Part shown: positions 11,638-57,775 of the stretch, in pieces
How the letters are laid out: the number at the start of each line of letters is the position of its first letter
Position numbering within the stretch: the stretch's first letter is position 1
From: Cristatella mucedo
Taxonomy: Eukaryota > Bryozoa > Phylactolaemata > Cristatellidae
DNA: 64,000 bases
Direction of reading: 5' to 3'
Assembly: GCA_009760855.2 (NCBI GenBank)
Contig: WPIO01000001.1
Span: 23,606,001 to 23,670,000, forward strand
Position numbers and translations under genes: made by a program
Notes under the pieces: generated by a model
The model's input: only the letters and a program-made list of their open reading frames with translations
Told to the model about the DNA's origin: nothing
Databases searched by the model: none

Positions 11638-11727
11638 GAGCTCGGGGCTGCAGCTTGGGTAGTCGATCAGAGACTACGCCTCGAGAGCGCGGCTGCAGCT
11701 TCGGTAGTCGATGCGAGACTACGCTTC
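11638..11727 (+). repeat. 45-bp tandem duplication
   Basis: Units at 11638-11682 and 11683-11727 share 'ggctgcagctt(g/c)ggtagtcga' and 'gagactacgc(c/t)tc'. The block lies just downstream of the 113-bp duplication. Confidence 0.9.
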
Positions 11728-12299
11728 GAGCACGAGAGACGAACCTACGGCAACAAACAGCTAAGTGCAACTTAGACTGCATAGCTGTGTTCCGCCGGCT
11801 ACTCAGTTAGCTGCTCGTATCTTGGGGTGCTGTAGCGACCCGCCCTCGGGGTTGGGACAATCGCTATCGACGCGCCCATAGGATAGTTTATTATACTCGG
11901 GCTTCGGGAGTTCGCACAGTTAACGCAGTCGGTCCGGTGCGGCCGTGTAAAGCGCTTGCGCCGGCGCGTAACCACTACTAATAGGCCCACAATAAACTGT
12001 TGCTTTCGGCACCCAGTTGTGGCCGCCTGCGTTTTAACCGCACTGCATCACACAGTCCACCGGTTGAGAGAGCCGGGGACGAGCTTCTCTGGGCGGTGAC
12101 AGAATCATGCATAGGTAAGCATGCAAAGCACGCTGGAACAGAAAGACAAATTTTCACTGAGGTTTGAGAAAAGATGTGCAGACCAGGTTCGTCTTTAGGC
12201 GCGACTTAAATTAAGAAAATTCATTGCAGAAGTTGGCAGAAGCCAAAAGCAAGTTTCAAACATTTGATGCCCTCGAACTGTAGGCCAATCACAAAAATC

Positions 12300-13250
12300 T
12301 TCAATTTAGCGTTAGTAAAAACGATACCACCGGAAGCCGAGGAGCACTTGGCTCGAGGTCAGGTAGGCCGACTGGTGCTACCGAGTGAGTGCAGCGACCC
12401 GTAAGCCGAAGAGAGGATCTCGAAATCAAATCGACGCTTGATAGGGAGCCAGTGAATGCAGGGTAGAAGATTTGATGTGGCAACTACGCTATTGACAACA
12501 GATCCGAAGGGCTGCTCAGTTTTGTACCGGGTGCGGCTGATTAAGGGCACCGGCCTGGAGTTATGAATAAAGGGAATCGGAGTAATCTCGTGAGGTCACA
12601 GCCGCGTGAAATAATTTGGCTATCGTAATCTTATCTAAGCAGTCTCTGATTTTGAAGATATTCCTTAACTGACAGTAGGTCGCCATGACATTGAAGGAAA
12701 TGTACTTATCAAACGACAAGTCGCGAAATAACGTCTAGATAACGGAGAGGCGTCATGACGTCAATGCTGGATGAACCTACCTGTGAGTGAGGTTTTTATT
12801 TTCGTGTGCCACTAGCTTTGCCTGTAGCTATTAGGTTGACTTTACTGCCTTTAAGCTTCATCAAATTAGTGGCCATTCAAATGAGGATATCGACGATGGA
12901 GGCTGCAAGAGAATTAAGTTGAGTTGAGGAGCAAGGCATGGCCGAGTTGAAAAATAGCAGGAGCTAGTCATCGGAGTAGATATGGAAAGCTAAGTTCACG
13001 TTTGGCGACGGTATCGCCCAGATGGAGACAATAAATTGTAAAAAGGGGGACCAAGATCAAGCCCTTACGAAACCCGCATTTTAAAGGCTCCCTCGATGAC
13101 CGACAGCTATTTATGCCTACGCCGGAAGACATCTCTCTTATTGAGAGGTAGGACCTGACCCAGTTTAGCACTTCGCCTCCGATACCTCGGCGTGTCGAGA
13201 GGTGCCCCAGGAAGATCTAGTGGTTAAGTGTCAAATGCTCAGCAAATGTA
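12300..13250 (-). mobile_element. Degraded L2-like LINE (RT C-terminal half)
   Basis: The minus strand gives fragments such as SLSSVDLISRSSLRLTG (compare 'LPVKQRIDFKVLSLTFRSL' in the young copies) and the VRSYLS...REPLKCG...VPLFTIY region near 13000-13170. It is strongly diverged and broken in frame. Confidence 0.65.
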
Positions 13251-13305
13251 CAGCACCTAGAGGGATATTGAATTCTCTTCGGGCGCTGTATCAATATGCC
13301 GCTGT
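13245..13305 (+). mobile_element. L2 3' tail remnant, plus strand
   Basis: 'gcacctagagggatattgaattctcttcgggcgctgtatcaatatg' follows the L2 3' terminal motif (gcgcctagaaagagattaag...ttctctgagggcgcttta) in the orientation opposite to the preceding LINE. Confidence 0.6.
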
Positions 13306-14573
13306 CAGATCCGTGAGCACCAGAAGAGAAGCCCTACTCGGATCAGCAACGTTAAGGTCCTCGTATACCCGAAGCAGAGCAGTTTCCAAGGAATCGCTTT
13401 ATCTACATCTCGATTCGAAGTTGCCAGCAAAATCCGATGAATTGGTGTGGTCGTTTAGTTGTTTGACCGCAAATCGGTCCAAGTGTCCTCGACAAAAATG
13501 GCAGCCTCTTAAACCCCATTCTCCATTGTAGGTTGTTAATGAGTTGTCTGACAAGTGGTGCTTTCAGAGGGAAGAAAGGTTCACCAGTAACCTCGGGCAT
13601 ATTTACTATAGTTGCTCAGGGGGGGGGCCGCAACAGGTCTGTGCAACTCACAGGGAGAACTGTTGTCACAGGATTTAGAAGACTGGGTCTTTTTAGCATG
13701 ACTGCGGGGTTTAGCAACGAGTTCAATCGAGGCAGGCATGACAGAGGCGAGAGAAGAGTTGGGCGATATGAGGTCGCAATCTGACAACGGTCTCTAACGA
13801 CTCTACAGTCGGCGAATGAAGTAAATTGGCTTGTGACTAGGATCCGCCTTATTAGCGAAACACGTGAGCTGCTTTTAATCTACATAGACTTCGCGCTCAA
13901 TATTGTTCACACTGACCCCCATTTCGATTCTAGGTTTTTTTTATCGAAAAAAGTTCTTTGTTTTTAATTTTTCCAAACGGCTTTAAACATCCAGCACACT
14001 TAATCGCAGGGCACCAACTATATACACAACCACCTACAGAACAAGAACCAAGCCGCTACAATGAAATGAATCCGGGTCAATCAGCAGGTACCAACCTGCT
14101 CTCTGTCGGTCCAGATTAGCATTTAGCCAAATAGTTCAGCCCCGTTCCATTCACGATCCTATATAGCATCCTTCGATTCCATGTCTTATCTTCTGAAAAT
14201 CATAACTGGAGAAAATGATGGTCCAAATTATATCTCAGTCAAACAATGTTTAACCAGAAGCGATGAGAGCAACTTCACAGCCGTAGCTGCCACATTCTGA
14301 AGTTAGGTGGCCATCGCCGACAGCACCTTAGTAATATCCTAAAGCTGCGTTCTGCACAGCTTGTGAGTGGATGAATCTATCTAAGTCATGTGTCTCAGGT
14401 TTCACCTGAGACACTTGAGTGCTGCCAGAGTTTGCCAGTGGCTCGGCTGCCAGCTGCCGAGCTAAGCAGAAAACAGTATAGCCGGATATAGCACACACTA
14501 CTTCTGTCAATGAACTGGGGCAAGTTTAGCGACCAGAGCAGACACTTATCGGCAGGTGGAGCTCGGACCACGT
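13306..14573. other. Intergenic, nothing recognised
   Basis: There is a G9 run at 13620-13628 and a few open frames of 60-110 codons without domain signal. A small inverted repeat 'tgtctcaggtttcacctgagaca' lies at about 14390-14412. Confidence 0.45.
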
Positions 14574-14579
14574 TTTATT
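14574..14579 (-). terminator. Candidate polyadenylation signal (AATAAA) for ZFYVE1
   Basis: The first AATAAA I find on the minus strand downstream of the ZFYVE1 stop, about 1.26 kb beyond it. No transcript evidence is available, and a nearer variant signal could be used. Confidence 0.35.
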
Positions 14580-15837
14580 GTATTCCCATTTCAATACCTA
14601 CGAGTAGATCAAGTAATTGCTTGCAGACCAAGCACTCACAAATTATTGCAGTATTAAGTGAGCTGATGATTAACGAAACATGCAGGTAATGCACAGTAAA
14701 TACAACTCATCTAATCAAACTAGTACAATACCTAGAAGCTAGTTCTGTCATTCACTGTGAATGTAGAGCTCTTTTCCAACCTCCAAATCAGAAAGCGACA
14801 TGCAACTATACCCCCTTCCCTCCCAATAAGAACCATCGGCTTACCAATTTCGATAAATGAACTTGCCGATTCGAAACCGGCTTTGCGACGCAAGTCGGCC
14901 AGGGAAGGCTAGTGAGTAAGGCGGCAATTACTATTTGAAAGGTAAAAAAAAGCCCATGCTACATCATCCCCTTGATCATGCCACGTCTAAATAACCGGCA
15001 TGAGCATAATCGTGAGCTAGCTAAATCAAAAGCACCAAAATGAATCAGGAAGTAATGCTACAGCATTACCAGCCAAGCACAAGTAAAAGCTACGAAAAAG
15101 GCAAGATTGCATAAGCAAGTGACACGATCATGCGTTCGACAGTAGTGCAGTTGCTATATGCTGACGACACACTAGGAGTATAACTTGAGCAACAGAGCAA
15201 AGATATACTCTGCATTGTGTTTGGATACAATCGGGCACAAGTAGCCTGCTGACTGAATTTGCGGTCATGGCCGAAATGTCGAATGCTACGTCGGCAGTAG
15301 CGTTAGGAATGCACGCAGTCTGTCACCTGATAGCAGGGCCGCGATGCTGGCACATTAGCTGCTCTAGACATGCAAGTCTTTGGAAATGGCACACACAACG
15401 GCAAATATAAACGGTCACTAAAAATGTGACGCTGTAGTAGTAGTAGTAGTGCCACAACCAAGCCAGGTTCAGGATTTTCGCAGCCCTGGCGGTAATCAAG
15501 AGGTGATCACGGTGCTCAGAAGTTTGCACAGCATGAGTTAGCGTCCAACCTAATGCTTCGGACTGCTGAACTGCTAATAACAAGACCAGATGTGAAGCAT
15601 GTGTGACAACGGAAGGAAATGCCCAGTACCGACGGCATTGCACACACACTACTGCACACCAAGCATTAACCTTAAGAGCCAGTTCGGCTTGCAAAGCCTG
15701 CTCTTCCTGGTCCGACGACTGAAATTGCCTCCAGTGTATAGCTCTTCGCAGAGCACTTTTGGGTGGCAAAAAAAGGCAACAGCTGACGGTGGGCGAAATA
15801 AGTGAAGACAGTCGCACCTGTCGAGCAATGTCAACCG

Positions 15838-50189
<34,352 letters not shown>

Positions 50190-50190
<1 letters not shown>

Positions 50191-50335
50191 TGCTATCGCT
50201 CGTCCTGACGAAGCAGCCAAGCTGAGCAACTCCGCACAGGGCGTTAGGACGTTCCCCGGAAGCGAAGTGCCATGTGACTTGACGGGTTGCATTTAATCAA
50301 CTGGCGGCCGAGAATCCCTACTCAGAGCGACATAC
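50190..50335 (-). other. ZFYVE1: ZFYVE1 5' UTR with candidate upstream intron acceptor
   Basis: On the minus strand, CTGTTGCTCCTTCAG|GTATGTC at 50336/50335 is a good 3' splice site with a pyrimidine tract, suggesting a further noncoding 5' exon upstream. The frame is closed by TAA immediately before the ATG at 50292, so the protein cannot extend beyond that codon in this exon. Confidence 0.4.
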
Positions 50336-50699
50336 CTGAAGGAGCAACAGATTATCAGGAGCAAAATATTTCTTTAAGTAACAATAGTTCAATGTATCTC
50401 ACTGGTCGATCATGAAATAGCTAGGTGACTTTCTAAAAATGAGCAGGCTACATGGGGATCGAACCTACAAGATTGCCCGACCAGAGATCGGAAACGTGTT
50501 AACTGGCAAGATTTTCCTATATGAAGCCCCGTCCTTCAGGGGAATCCCCGGTCGCAACGATCGGCGCTTGCTTGCCCAGACGTAATACATGCAGCATTTG
50601 TAGCTAAACCAAAAGAAGATTTCTTCAAGATTTTTCCTTGCATACCACCGATCCCGCTCGCCGGCTACGCTTAGTGGGCGGTTCAATCTCCCTTTATCC

Positions 50700-51049
<350 letters not shown>

Positions 51050-51354
51050 GTTCTCTTAAGTTCAACTTGTATCCGCTTTACGAAGGCTGCCCGTGCGTTC
51101 CGCGCTAATACTTCGGACAGGCCGAGGGGTACGCTGTAGTACCCCGCGAATAAGGGGGCATCAAAACGCCAAGCTGTAATATCGAGAAGACTAGCTCTGA
51201 CGCGAACACCCTCCTGGATTAGCTGCCTTATTTTATTTATGCTTTAAATGAGATTATACTGACCTCTGGACTGCGATTTCGTACATTCTAACGAATTAAT
51301 TTTAACAAAAACATTTTAACAATACACTCTATCAATAAATAGGAAGTCGGGTTC

Positions 51355-51538
51355 AAATAAATAAATAAATACTAGCTGATGTAACAGCTTTTTTTGCATA
51401 GCGACAGAAGAGCCTTTACGGCTATCACCACCGCTTGCAGCGGAGATACAGATTCATCCACCGTAGGATTCGAACCCACGACCTCGGGATCGAGGTCGTG
51501 AAAAGCAACCGCCTTACCTAGTGTGCCATCACGGTTCA
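51355..51538 (-). mobile_element. SINE-2, near-complete copy
   Basis: Complement shows 'cacgacctcgatcccgaggt' palindrome, 'cgtgggttcgaatcctacgg' (box B), 'agcggtggtgatagccgtaa', 'ggctcttctgtcgctatgc' and a (TATT)n-like tail. The best-preserved copy for defining the 3' end. Confidence 0.85.
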
Positions 51539-51566
51539 AGTTGTCTACTAGCGCTATATTGGCACG

Positions 51567-52803
51567 TGATATAATAATATAATATAATGCACTTGATAAA
51601 GCGCCCTCAGAGAACTTAATCTCTCTCTAGGCGCTTTGCATTTGCTGTAAAGGGAAATGCAATTGAGTGGTAAGTAAAATCATGCTTGAAAAACAAACAA
51701 AATGAATAATATGGTTAGGGGTGACATGCACAGGGTCAGCATGCAAATGTGGTTAGTGGCAGCATGCACAGTGTCAGCACGCATAAGCACATCAAGGACG
51801 AATCACACGGACACACTAAATGCTGTTCTAAATAGATGTGTTTTTAAGTTCCTTTTAAATGTGGTCAGGTCAGGGGATGTTTTGACACAGGTCGGGAGGG
51901 AGTTCCAGGCTTTGGGAGCATACGAACTAAATGCACTGTCTCCAAAGGACTTGAGGTCTGTACGAGGTATTTCTAGACTGTTGGATTCCGAAAAGCAAGT
52001 GGTACGATGCTTGGCCTCATGGGGTAGTATAGCTGAGAGATAGGCTGGAGCCATAGAATGAAGGGACCTAAAAGTGAGTGACAAAACCTTAAAGTCAATC
52101 CGTTGCTTGACTGGTAGCCAGTGCAGGTCGGCGAGAAGTGGAGTAATGTGGCAACTGCGACGCTCACGACAGATAAGCCTACCTGCAGAGTTCTGCAGCA
52201 GCTGCATTCGCCTGATCGCAGATGCTGGTAGGCCAGTAAGCAGTGAGTTTCAGAAGTCGAGACAGGATGTCACGAATGCATGGACCAACTTGGACGTGGT
52301 ATCCTTATCTAAACAAGCCCGAATTTTGGCAATGTTATGAAGCTGAAAATAGGCGGATTTGACTGTGGAGCTGATATGGTCGTCTAACGAGAGGTCGCTT
52401 TGGAATATGACACCTAGATTTCGAGCTGATTCAACTGGAGATATGCTGGCAGAGCCAATGTTTGAGAGTCAGCCTTTCCTATTTCTGAATCACACTGGGT
52501 TTGCCCATAACTAGTAAGTTAGTTTTATCATCGTTTAGTTTTAGAAAATTTGCTGCCATCCATGTGCAGATGTCATCAATGCATGCAGCAAGTGAGTTGA
52601 GAGAATTCGAGGTGCTCGAAGGCTGGGAGAGGTCAAAGCAAAGGTACAACTGATTGTCATCCGCATAGAAGTGAAAGCCTAGATTGTGCTTGGCAATTAC
52701 ATCAGCAAGAGGGAGAGTATAAACGTGAAAAGAACCGGACCTAGCACGGAGCCCTGAGGTACTCCATATTTCAGAGGTACTTCAGATGATTTTTGTCCAT
52801 TCG
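51567..52803 (-). mobile_element. Young L2-like LINE with chimeric 5' end
   Basis: Minus strand: NGQKSSEVPLKYGVPQGSVL near 52740-52800, the YADD-type region (here 'NQLYLC' context near 52650), the C-terminal open block RLICRERRSCHITPLLADLH (51803-52207) and 'ggcgctttatcaagtgcatt' tail. It carries the same TAG (52479-52481) as the other young copies. L2 similarity stops at about 52803. Confidence 0.88.
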
Positions 52804-52993
52804 TAGAGAGCCAAGCATTTACCTCAAGGAAATTTGATGACGAGGTTAGTGTGGTCTTTTCAGGAGTAGTAGCATTATATCGCAGGGTTGAGAATCTTTT
52901 ACTATATTGAGCTATATCATTTGTAGTTGAGTTTTCACAGTAATATTTTACCATATCCTGAAGTAAGCCTGTGCAGCACATGAAGTTTTGCAT
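52804..52993 (-). other. Open segment fused to the L2 5' junction
   Basis: About 63 codons from ATG at 52993 run without a stop into the L2 frame: MQNFMCCTGLLQDMVKYYC and later KTTLTSSSNFLEVNAWLS. It is not found in the other L2 copies here. It may be part of a different transcript joined by template switching, or a chance open frame. Confidence 0.4.
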
Positions 52994-53265
52994 CTAATGT
53001 ATGAAGATTTCCTACTTTTTTCAGCCGGTAGGTGCGATTTTCATAGGTTCATTCGCTGTCAAAAGTTGGAGTAAACCGTTCTCTGAAGCCATAGATGCGA
53101 AAAATCAAGCTATATCTTAAGTGGCCTTCCGAATAACGAAGATCATGTCTGACTCTTAAAACCTGGAAACCCTCGACAAACAAGAATGCTGTCCTTAAAG
53201 CAGCATCTTCATCGCTGCTTCAGCACAGTCTCCATCTGATCGGTCCTAGTAAGTCAAGGTCAACT

Positions 53266-53350
53266 GATCAAACAAACTCATTTTATATAGCGGCAGAAGA
53301 AACTTAATGGCTATCGCCACCGCTTGCTGTGGCTAATGCAGGATGTGGCA
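53266..53350 (-). mobile_element. SINE-2 3' fragment
   Basis: 'tttatatagcggcagaagaaac', 'ttaatggctatcgccaccgc' and 'ttgctgtggc' are the complement of the SINE-2 3' half. Confidence 0.55.
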
Positions 53351-53397
53351 AACTTAAAAGTCCACCTTGAAGCGTGCCACTAATGACCTCATGCTGC

Positions 53398-53530
53398 CCT
53401 TGCTTGGGCCAGTTTTAAGGTGCCCGATTTTGACTGCCAAGGTCTTGGAATCGAGCCATGCTGCATATGTAAACTGTTTGGCTAAATATTAAGTTCTTAT
53501 CGGGTGCTGTGCAAATAAAACTTCATATTT
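53398..53530 (+). mobile_element. SINE-1 copy, diverged
   Basis: 'gggccagttttaaggtgcccg' (box A), 'aaggtcttggaatcgagcc' (box B) and the tail 'gctaaatattaagttcttatcgggtgctgtgcaaataaa'-type end resemble SINE-1. Confidence 0.6.
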
Positions 53531-53909
53531 TTTTATTTTTTTTACGTTTATCTTGAAGATCATCACCCGGTTTGTAGAAGACTGGATGTCCTCTTAACTC
53601 TGTAAATCCATCTGAGTATTACAGATTTTCTGCTTCCTGGATAACTAATAAAATACATATGTCCTTATCATTAAGACTTTTCCCTGCATCTTTCAAAATA
53701 ACTGTTGTTAGATTATTCATTAATAAGTTCACACAACACTAGACAAGGAAAACGTAAAAAGCTTACGCTTAATCTCCTTACTACCGCTCCTATCAACTGA
53801 GCTCTGGAACTTGTGCTTGTCGATTACAATGGCAACATGGGGAGAATCAATGGTGAAAAGAAGTGGACCAAGTATAGAGCCCTGAGATAACGCCGTACTG
53901 TTGACACGG

Positions 53910-54063
53910 GTCTTAGCCCGAAGGTAAAGTGCTCACTCTTCACGACCCTGGTCATGGGTTCGAGTCCTGCAGTGGGCGATCCTTTATTGTCCACTACAGG
54001 TAGTCGTAATAGCTGATAAGGCTCTTCTGCCGCTATATACCTGAGGCTGTTAAATAAATGAAC
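53910..54063 (+). mobile_element. SINE-2 copy
   Basis: 'ttcacgaccctggtcatggg' with 'ttcgagtcctgcagtgggc' (box B), 'gatcctttattgtccactac', 'aaggctcttctgccgctata' and 'gaggctgttaaataaatg'. Confidence 0.75.
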
Positions 54064-54596
54064 CTCTAGCTTAAGCTGGAATGTGTATCGGAAGACTGGT
54101 TAAACAGTTATATAAAAAGTTCAGGATTTGCACGTAAGCTCAAATCGTGTTTTAAAGCTAATCACTCCACAGAGTCAGCAATTTCGAGTCTCTAATGACC
54201 TACTCGGGATTGCTAACTTGGGTCAAGTTTTTCTCTTTGTTCTGCTGGATCTCTAGGCAGATGTTGCTGATATTCATCACCAAGTCCTCATCGAGCGCCA
54301 CTCCTCAACTCTGGGCATCGCTGGCAGTGCACTACAATGGCTCGGGTATTACCTCAGTGGGAGACTTCAGAGCATTGACGAGAACGGGAAACAGTCGTCC
54401 AAAGAGCCTCTAAAGGACTGGGTATACACGAGGGTTTGGTGATTGGTCTACTTCTTTTCACAAGTAGTACTCTCAAGAGTACTACTTGTAGTCTTCTACA
54501 AGAGTACTCTCTCCTTCATATCGATGCAATCACCGAACACAGTCTAGGCTTTCATTTCTATGCAGATGACACACAGCTGTACCTGTGCTTAGATCC

Positions 54597-54750
54597 GAGC
54601 TGGTTTGACCCAGTGGTTAAGGTGCTCGCCCCGATCGAGATCTGGCCGAGGTCTTGGGTTTGAGCCCCGTGGCATATGTGAAGCGCCAGAATAGAGACTT
54701 TGTTCTCTTAGGACGCTATACAAATAAATTATATTTATATTTATTTATAT
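54597..54750 (+). mobile_element. SINE-1, complete copy
   Basis: Head 'gagctggtttgacccagtgg' with 'ttaaggtgctcgccc', box B 'gtcttgggtttgagccc', tail 'gcgccagaatagagactttg', 'ttctcttaggacgctataca' and an AT-rich end. Starts at the same base as the copy at 44269. Confidence 0.87.
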
Positions 54751-54832
54751 TCATCCCTCCCTAACTTCCTGCACGTCAAACTCTTTCAACTTTCTTAACG
54801 CACACATTGCTAACATTTGCATAGGATGAGAT

Positions 54833-55011
54833 TTGGTGAGACGTGATGGCACAATGAGTAAGGTGACTGCTTTTCACGACCTCGGGCCAAAGGTCGTGGG
54901 TTCGAATTCTGCGTTGGGGATCCTTTATTGCCGCTACAAGCGGTGGTGATAGCGGTGAAGGCTCTTTTGTCGCTATACAAAAGAGGCTGTTAAGTTGGTT
55001 AGTATTTATTT
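54833..55011 (+). mobile_element. SINE-2, complete copy
   Basis: 'ttggtgagacgtgatggcac', 'cacgacctcgggccaaaggt', 'cgtgggttcgaattctgc', 'gatcctttattgccgctac', 'aagcggtggtgatagcggtg', 'aaggctcttttgtcgctata' and 'gttggttagtatttattt'. About 180 bp. Confidence 0.87.
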
Positions 55012-55524
55012 GGAAGTGACTCTCAAATTAAGTGATGATAAAACCAGCTTACTCGTTATAAACAAGCCTATTGTTACACACAAATTTGAAACATATCCCT
55101 GATGATAGGTTCGGCCAGCATATCTCCTGTAGCATATGCACGAAATTCAAGTGTCCTGTTCCAAAGTGACCTTTCATTAAATGACGACATCAGCTCAACA
55201 GTCAAGTCCGGCTACTTTCAGAGGGCTTCTTGTGGTGATGTGGACTCATGCAGCCATGTGGCCACTTTTGAAGTTCCCTGAAGGCCCAAACTGCCCAATT
55301 ATGTTTTTAGTGTATACTGCTCTTTGAAAAATATCATACGCCGTCCATAAAACTTGCTGTAATTATCCTAATTAACTAATTATCTCAATGATCCGAATAG
55401 TGCGTTCGCAGTAATGCAATACCAAAGCCTTGCTTTGTGCATACTCGTAGCAGGATGTCGTCAAAAATCTTAAAATTGAATGGTAACCAAACGGAACTCC
55501 TGAAAACTGATGTACATATACTGC

Positions 55525-55985
55525 GGATGAAGCATGATAGAATGGTTAGTGGTAGCATGCTCAATGTCAAAAAATCATAACATAGAGGTGACATGCACAA
55601 GGTTAGCATGCCAATATGGTTAGTGGCAGTATGCACAGTGCCAATACGCATAAGCACACAGAGGACGAATCACATGCACCCAGCATGAAGTAGTGTAATG
55701 TGATAACTGCAAAGCTCACGACAGACAAGTCTGGCTGCAGTGTTTTGCATCAACTTTAAGCACCTGATTGCACAGGCTGATAGATCTGCAATCAGTGATG
55801 TGGTATCCCTGTATAAGCACGCCCAAATTGTTGCAAAAGATTACGTAGCTGAAAGTAGGCAGACTTGACTGTGGAGCTGATGTGGTCGTCTAATGAAAGG
55901 TCACTTTGGAACAGGAACCTTGATTTTGTGCAGATTCTACTGGAGATATGCTGGCAGAGCCAATTCTGGCTACAACAGGTATGTA
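55525..55985 (-). mobile_element. L2-like LINE 3' part with internal deletion
   Basis: 3' UTR words ('gtgacatgcacaaggttagc', 'gcacagtgccaatacgcat') pass at about 55684 directly into 'gaagtagtgtaatgtgataac' of the upstream coding part, so the C-terminal segment between them is missing. The rest reaches the 'gagccaattctgg' region. Confidence 0.7.
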
Positions 55986-57150
55986 AGACAGTCTTTCGTG
56001 TACGTCTTGGACTCTCTTAAAACTGTATAATTACAAGCTAAGCTCCCAAGAGGTAGTGATAAATTTAATGTCAATGACAGCGGTTTCCAGCTGCTCGTAC
56101 ATAACTCCGTGAGTCTACATGTGCAGCATCGGGTGCTTTGATTTGGATTGACTGTTTACGAATATCTCAATTTTGGAGCGGCGCTTTGGTGAGTGAGCTC
56201 CCCACTGCGAGCGATCTCGTCCTGCGGGCTGACAGGAGGTTGCCATGACAACGTGTCTGTCTGAACTGAATCGCCTCCTAAGCCTGAGCAGCTAACTGAG
56301 GGCCACCGAGCTTTTGGCTCAGACTAGTGCAAGCAACTGGGGAAAGCTTTCGTAGCGGTGCTGCGACTTTCTTACAGGAGCAGAAAACTTTTTAATCACC
56401 ATTTCTCAAGGGTCTTCATTTCACTGGTTCTTACTCCACTGCCGAAGGTCACTTCAAGACGCTTCTTGCGGTACGTAGGTCTCAAGGGTCAAGAATGCCC
56501 TGAGCGAGGTAGAAGCTTCGAGCCAGCAAGGTGAACTCTGACCCAGAGTGTCCGCTATAGGTTTCTGCAGCCACCCACCTAGCGGCATTTGGACACGGGC
56601 CTTTTGCTTACGATACTGCTGCCCTACGCAATGTGCCGCTACAATGTGCTAGTTCTACAAATTCATTAGGGGCTCCTACTAATTCCTCTCAAGATTCACA
56701 TATGGCTTACATTGCAAAACAAGCAATGGGTATGTAAGAGAAAATCAAAACAAAAGCTATGCGATCCGTAGTAAAAAGAAAACAGCGGCTTGCTAACGCC
56801 CTGTTCTATTTAGCACTGTTTCAGCCTTCAGCGCACCGTCGGCGAAGCGGCTGACATAAAGCCACGCACATCTGTTACTCGTTGCGTAGCTGCTACGAAA
56901 GAACGGACAGTTGCTGTACTTCTAAAGCGTGTGCATTAGCCATTATTTTATTAGACCAGCTGTCATCTGAAGAAAAGAAAGAATTTACGACGGAGTCAGC
57001 TCTTTTGCAGAGTTTCTTCTTACCCTCATTCTTATCCTTTAAAATTCTTCGAGCTATGTTTAAGCGAAGAAGCATAAGAAAATGAGCCGCGGGTTCGTAT
57101 ACTAGGCGAACAAACACGCGAAGCAGAGTCCAATCTGCTGGGGCCAACTA
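55986..57150. other. Intergenic between ZFYVE1 and Prop1: nothing recognised
   Basis: No supported exon or repeat. Base composition changes near the right end, from AT-rich to the CpG-rich DNA around Prop1. Confidence 0.5.
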
Positions 57151-57428
57151 TGGACACAATCCACTTCGTGCCGACCGTTGCAGAGCAAGATGTCCTGCCG
57201 CCATTCGTCCAAGCCTACGCCGGCTCTTCTTCTCAGGGCGGAAGCTCTCGATGCCGCCGCCAAGACGCCCTATCCCAGATTCCTTCACAGTCGCCGCGCT
57301 GGCCAGTCGCTTGCTGCTATCGAGCAGCCGCCTCGATGGCGGCGCGGCGGGCCGATCGACGTGCGCGCAGCTCGCACGGCTTCCAGCGAACGGAGAGAGC
57401 CAGGCGAGCCGGTCCTCTCCCCACCGTG

Positions 57429-57454
57429 CTCTCGCTCTCTCTCTCTCTCGCGCG

Positions 57455-57542
<88 letters not shown>

Positions 57543-57775
57543 CTCTCGCTCTCTCTTTTTCTTTCTTCCCGTCTCTCCGCTCTCTCTCTCTCTCTCTCTC
57601 GCTCGCTCTCTCTCTCTCTCTCTCTCGCTCTCTCGCTCTCTCTTTTTCTTTCTTCCCGTCTCTCCGCTCTCTCTCTCTCTCTCTCTCGCTCTCTCTCTTC
57701 GCTCTCTCGCTCTCTCGCTCTCTCTTTTTCTTTCTTCCCGTCTCTTCGCTCTCTTCGCTCCCTTCGCTCGCCCGC
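57429..57775 (+). repeat. (CT)n-rich tract with duplicated interruption block
   Basis: CT with CGCT steps and a block containing 'ctctttttctttcttcccgt' that recurs three times (about 57550, 57640 and 57722), so the tract grew by duplicating about 85-90 bp units as well as by slippage. It lies about 0.8-1.2 kb upstream of the Prop1 start. The long frames read from it are artefacts. Confidence 0.95.

Larger units (their letters stand above)
54130..55220 (+). mobile_element. Old L2-like LINE holding two nested SINEs
   Basis: L2 blocks at 54130-54596 ('cactccacagagtcagcaa', RT motifs; 'tttcatttctatgcagatgac' encodes YADD near 54555), 54751-54830 and 55012-55220 ('aagtgatgataaaaccagc') are consecutive in the family. 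They are separated by SINE-1 (54597-54750) and SINE-2 (54833-55011). Confidence 0.8.

Noticed and set aside
54833-54925. tRNA-like heads with box A and box B (also at 10.3, 32.2, 44.3, 47.1, 51.5 and 54.6 kb)
   Set aside because: They cannot be folded by eye into a full cloverleaf, recur many times, and continue into shared non-tRNA bodies, so they are SINE heads rather than tRNA genes.
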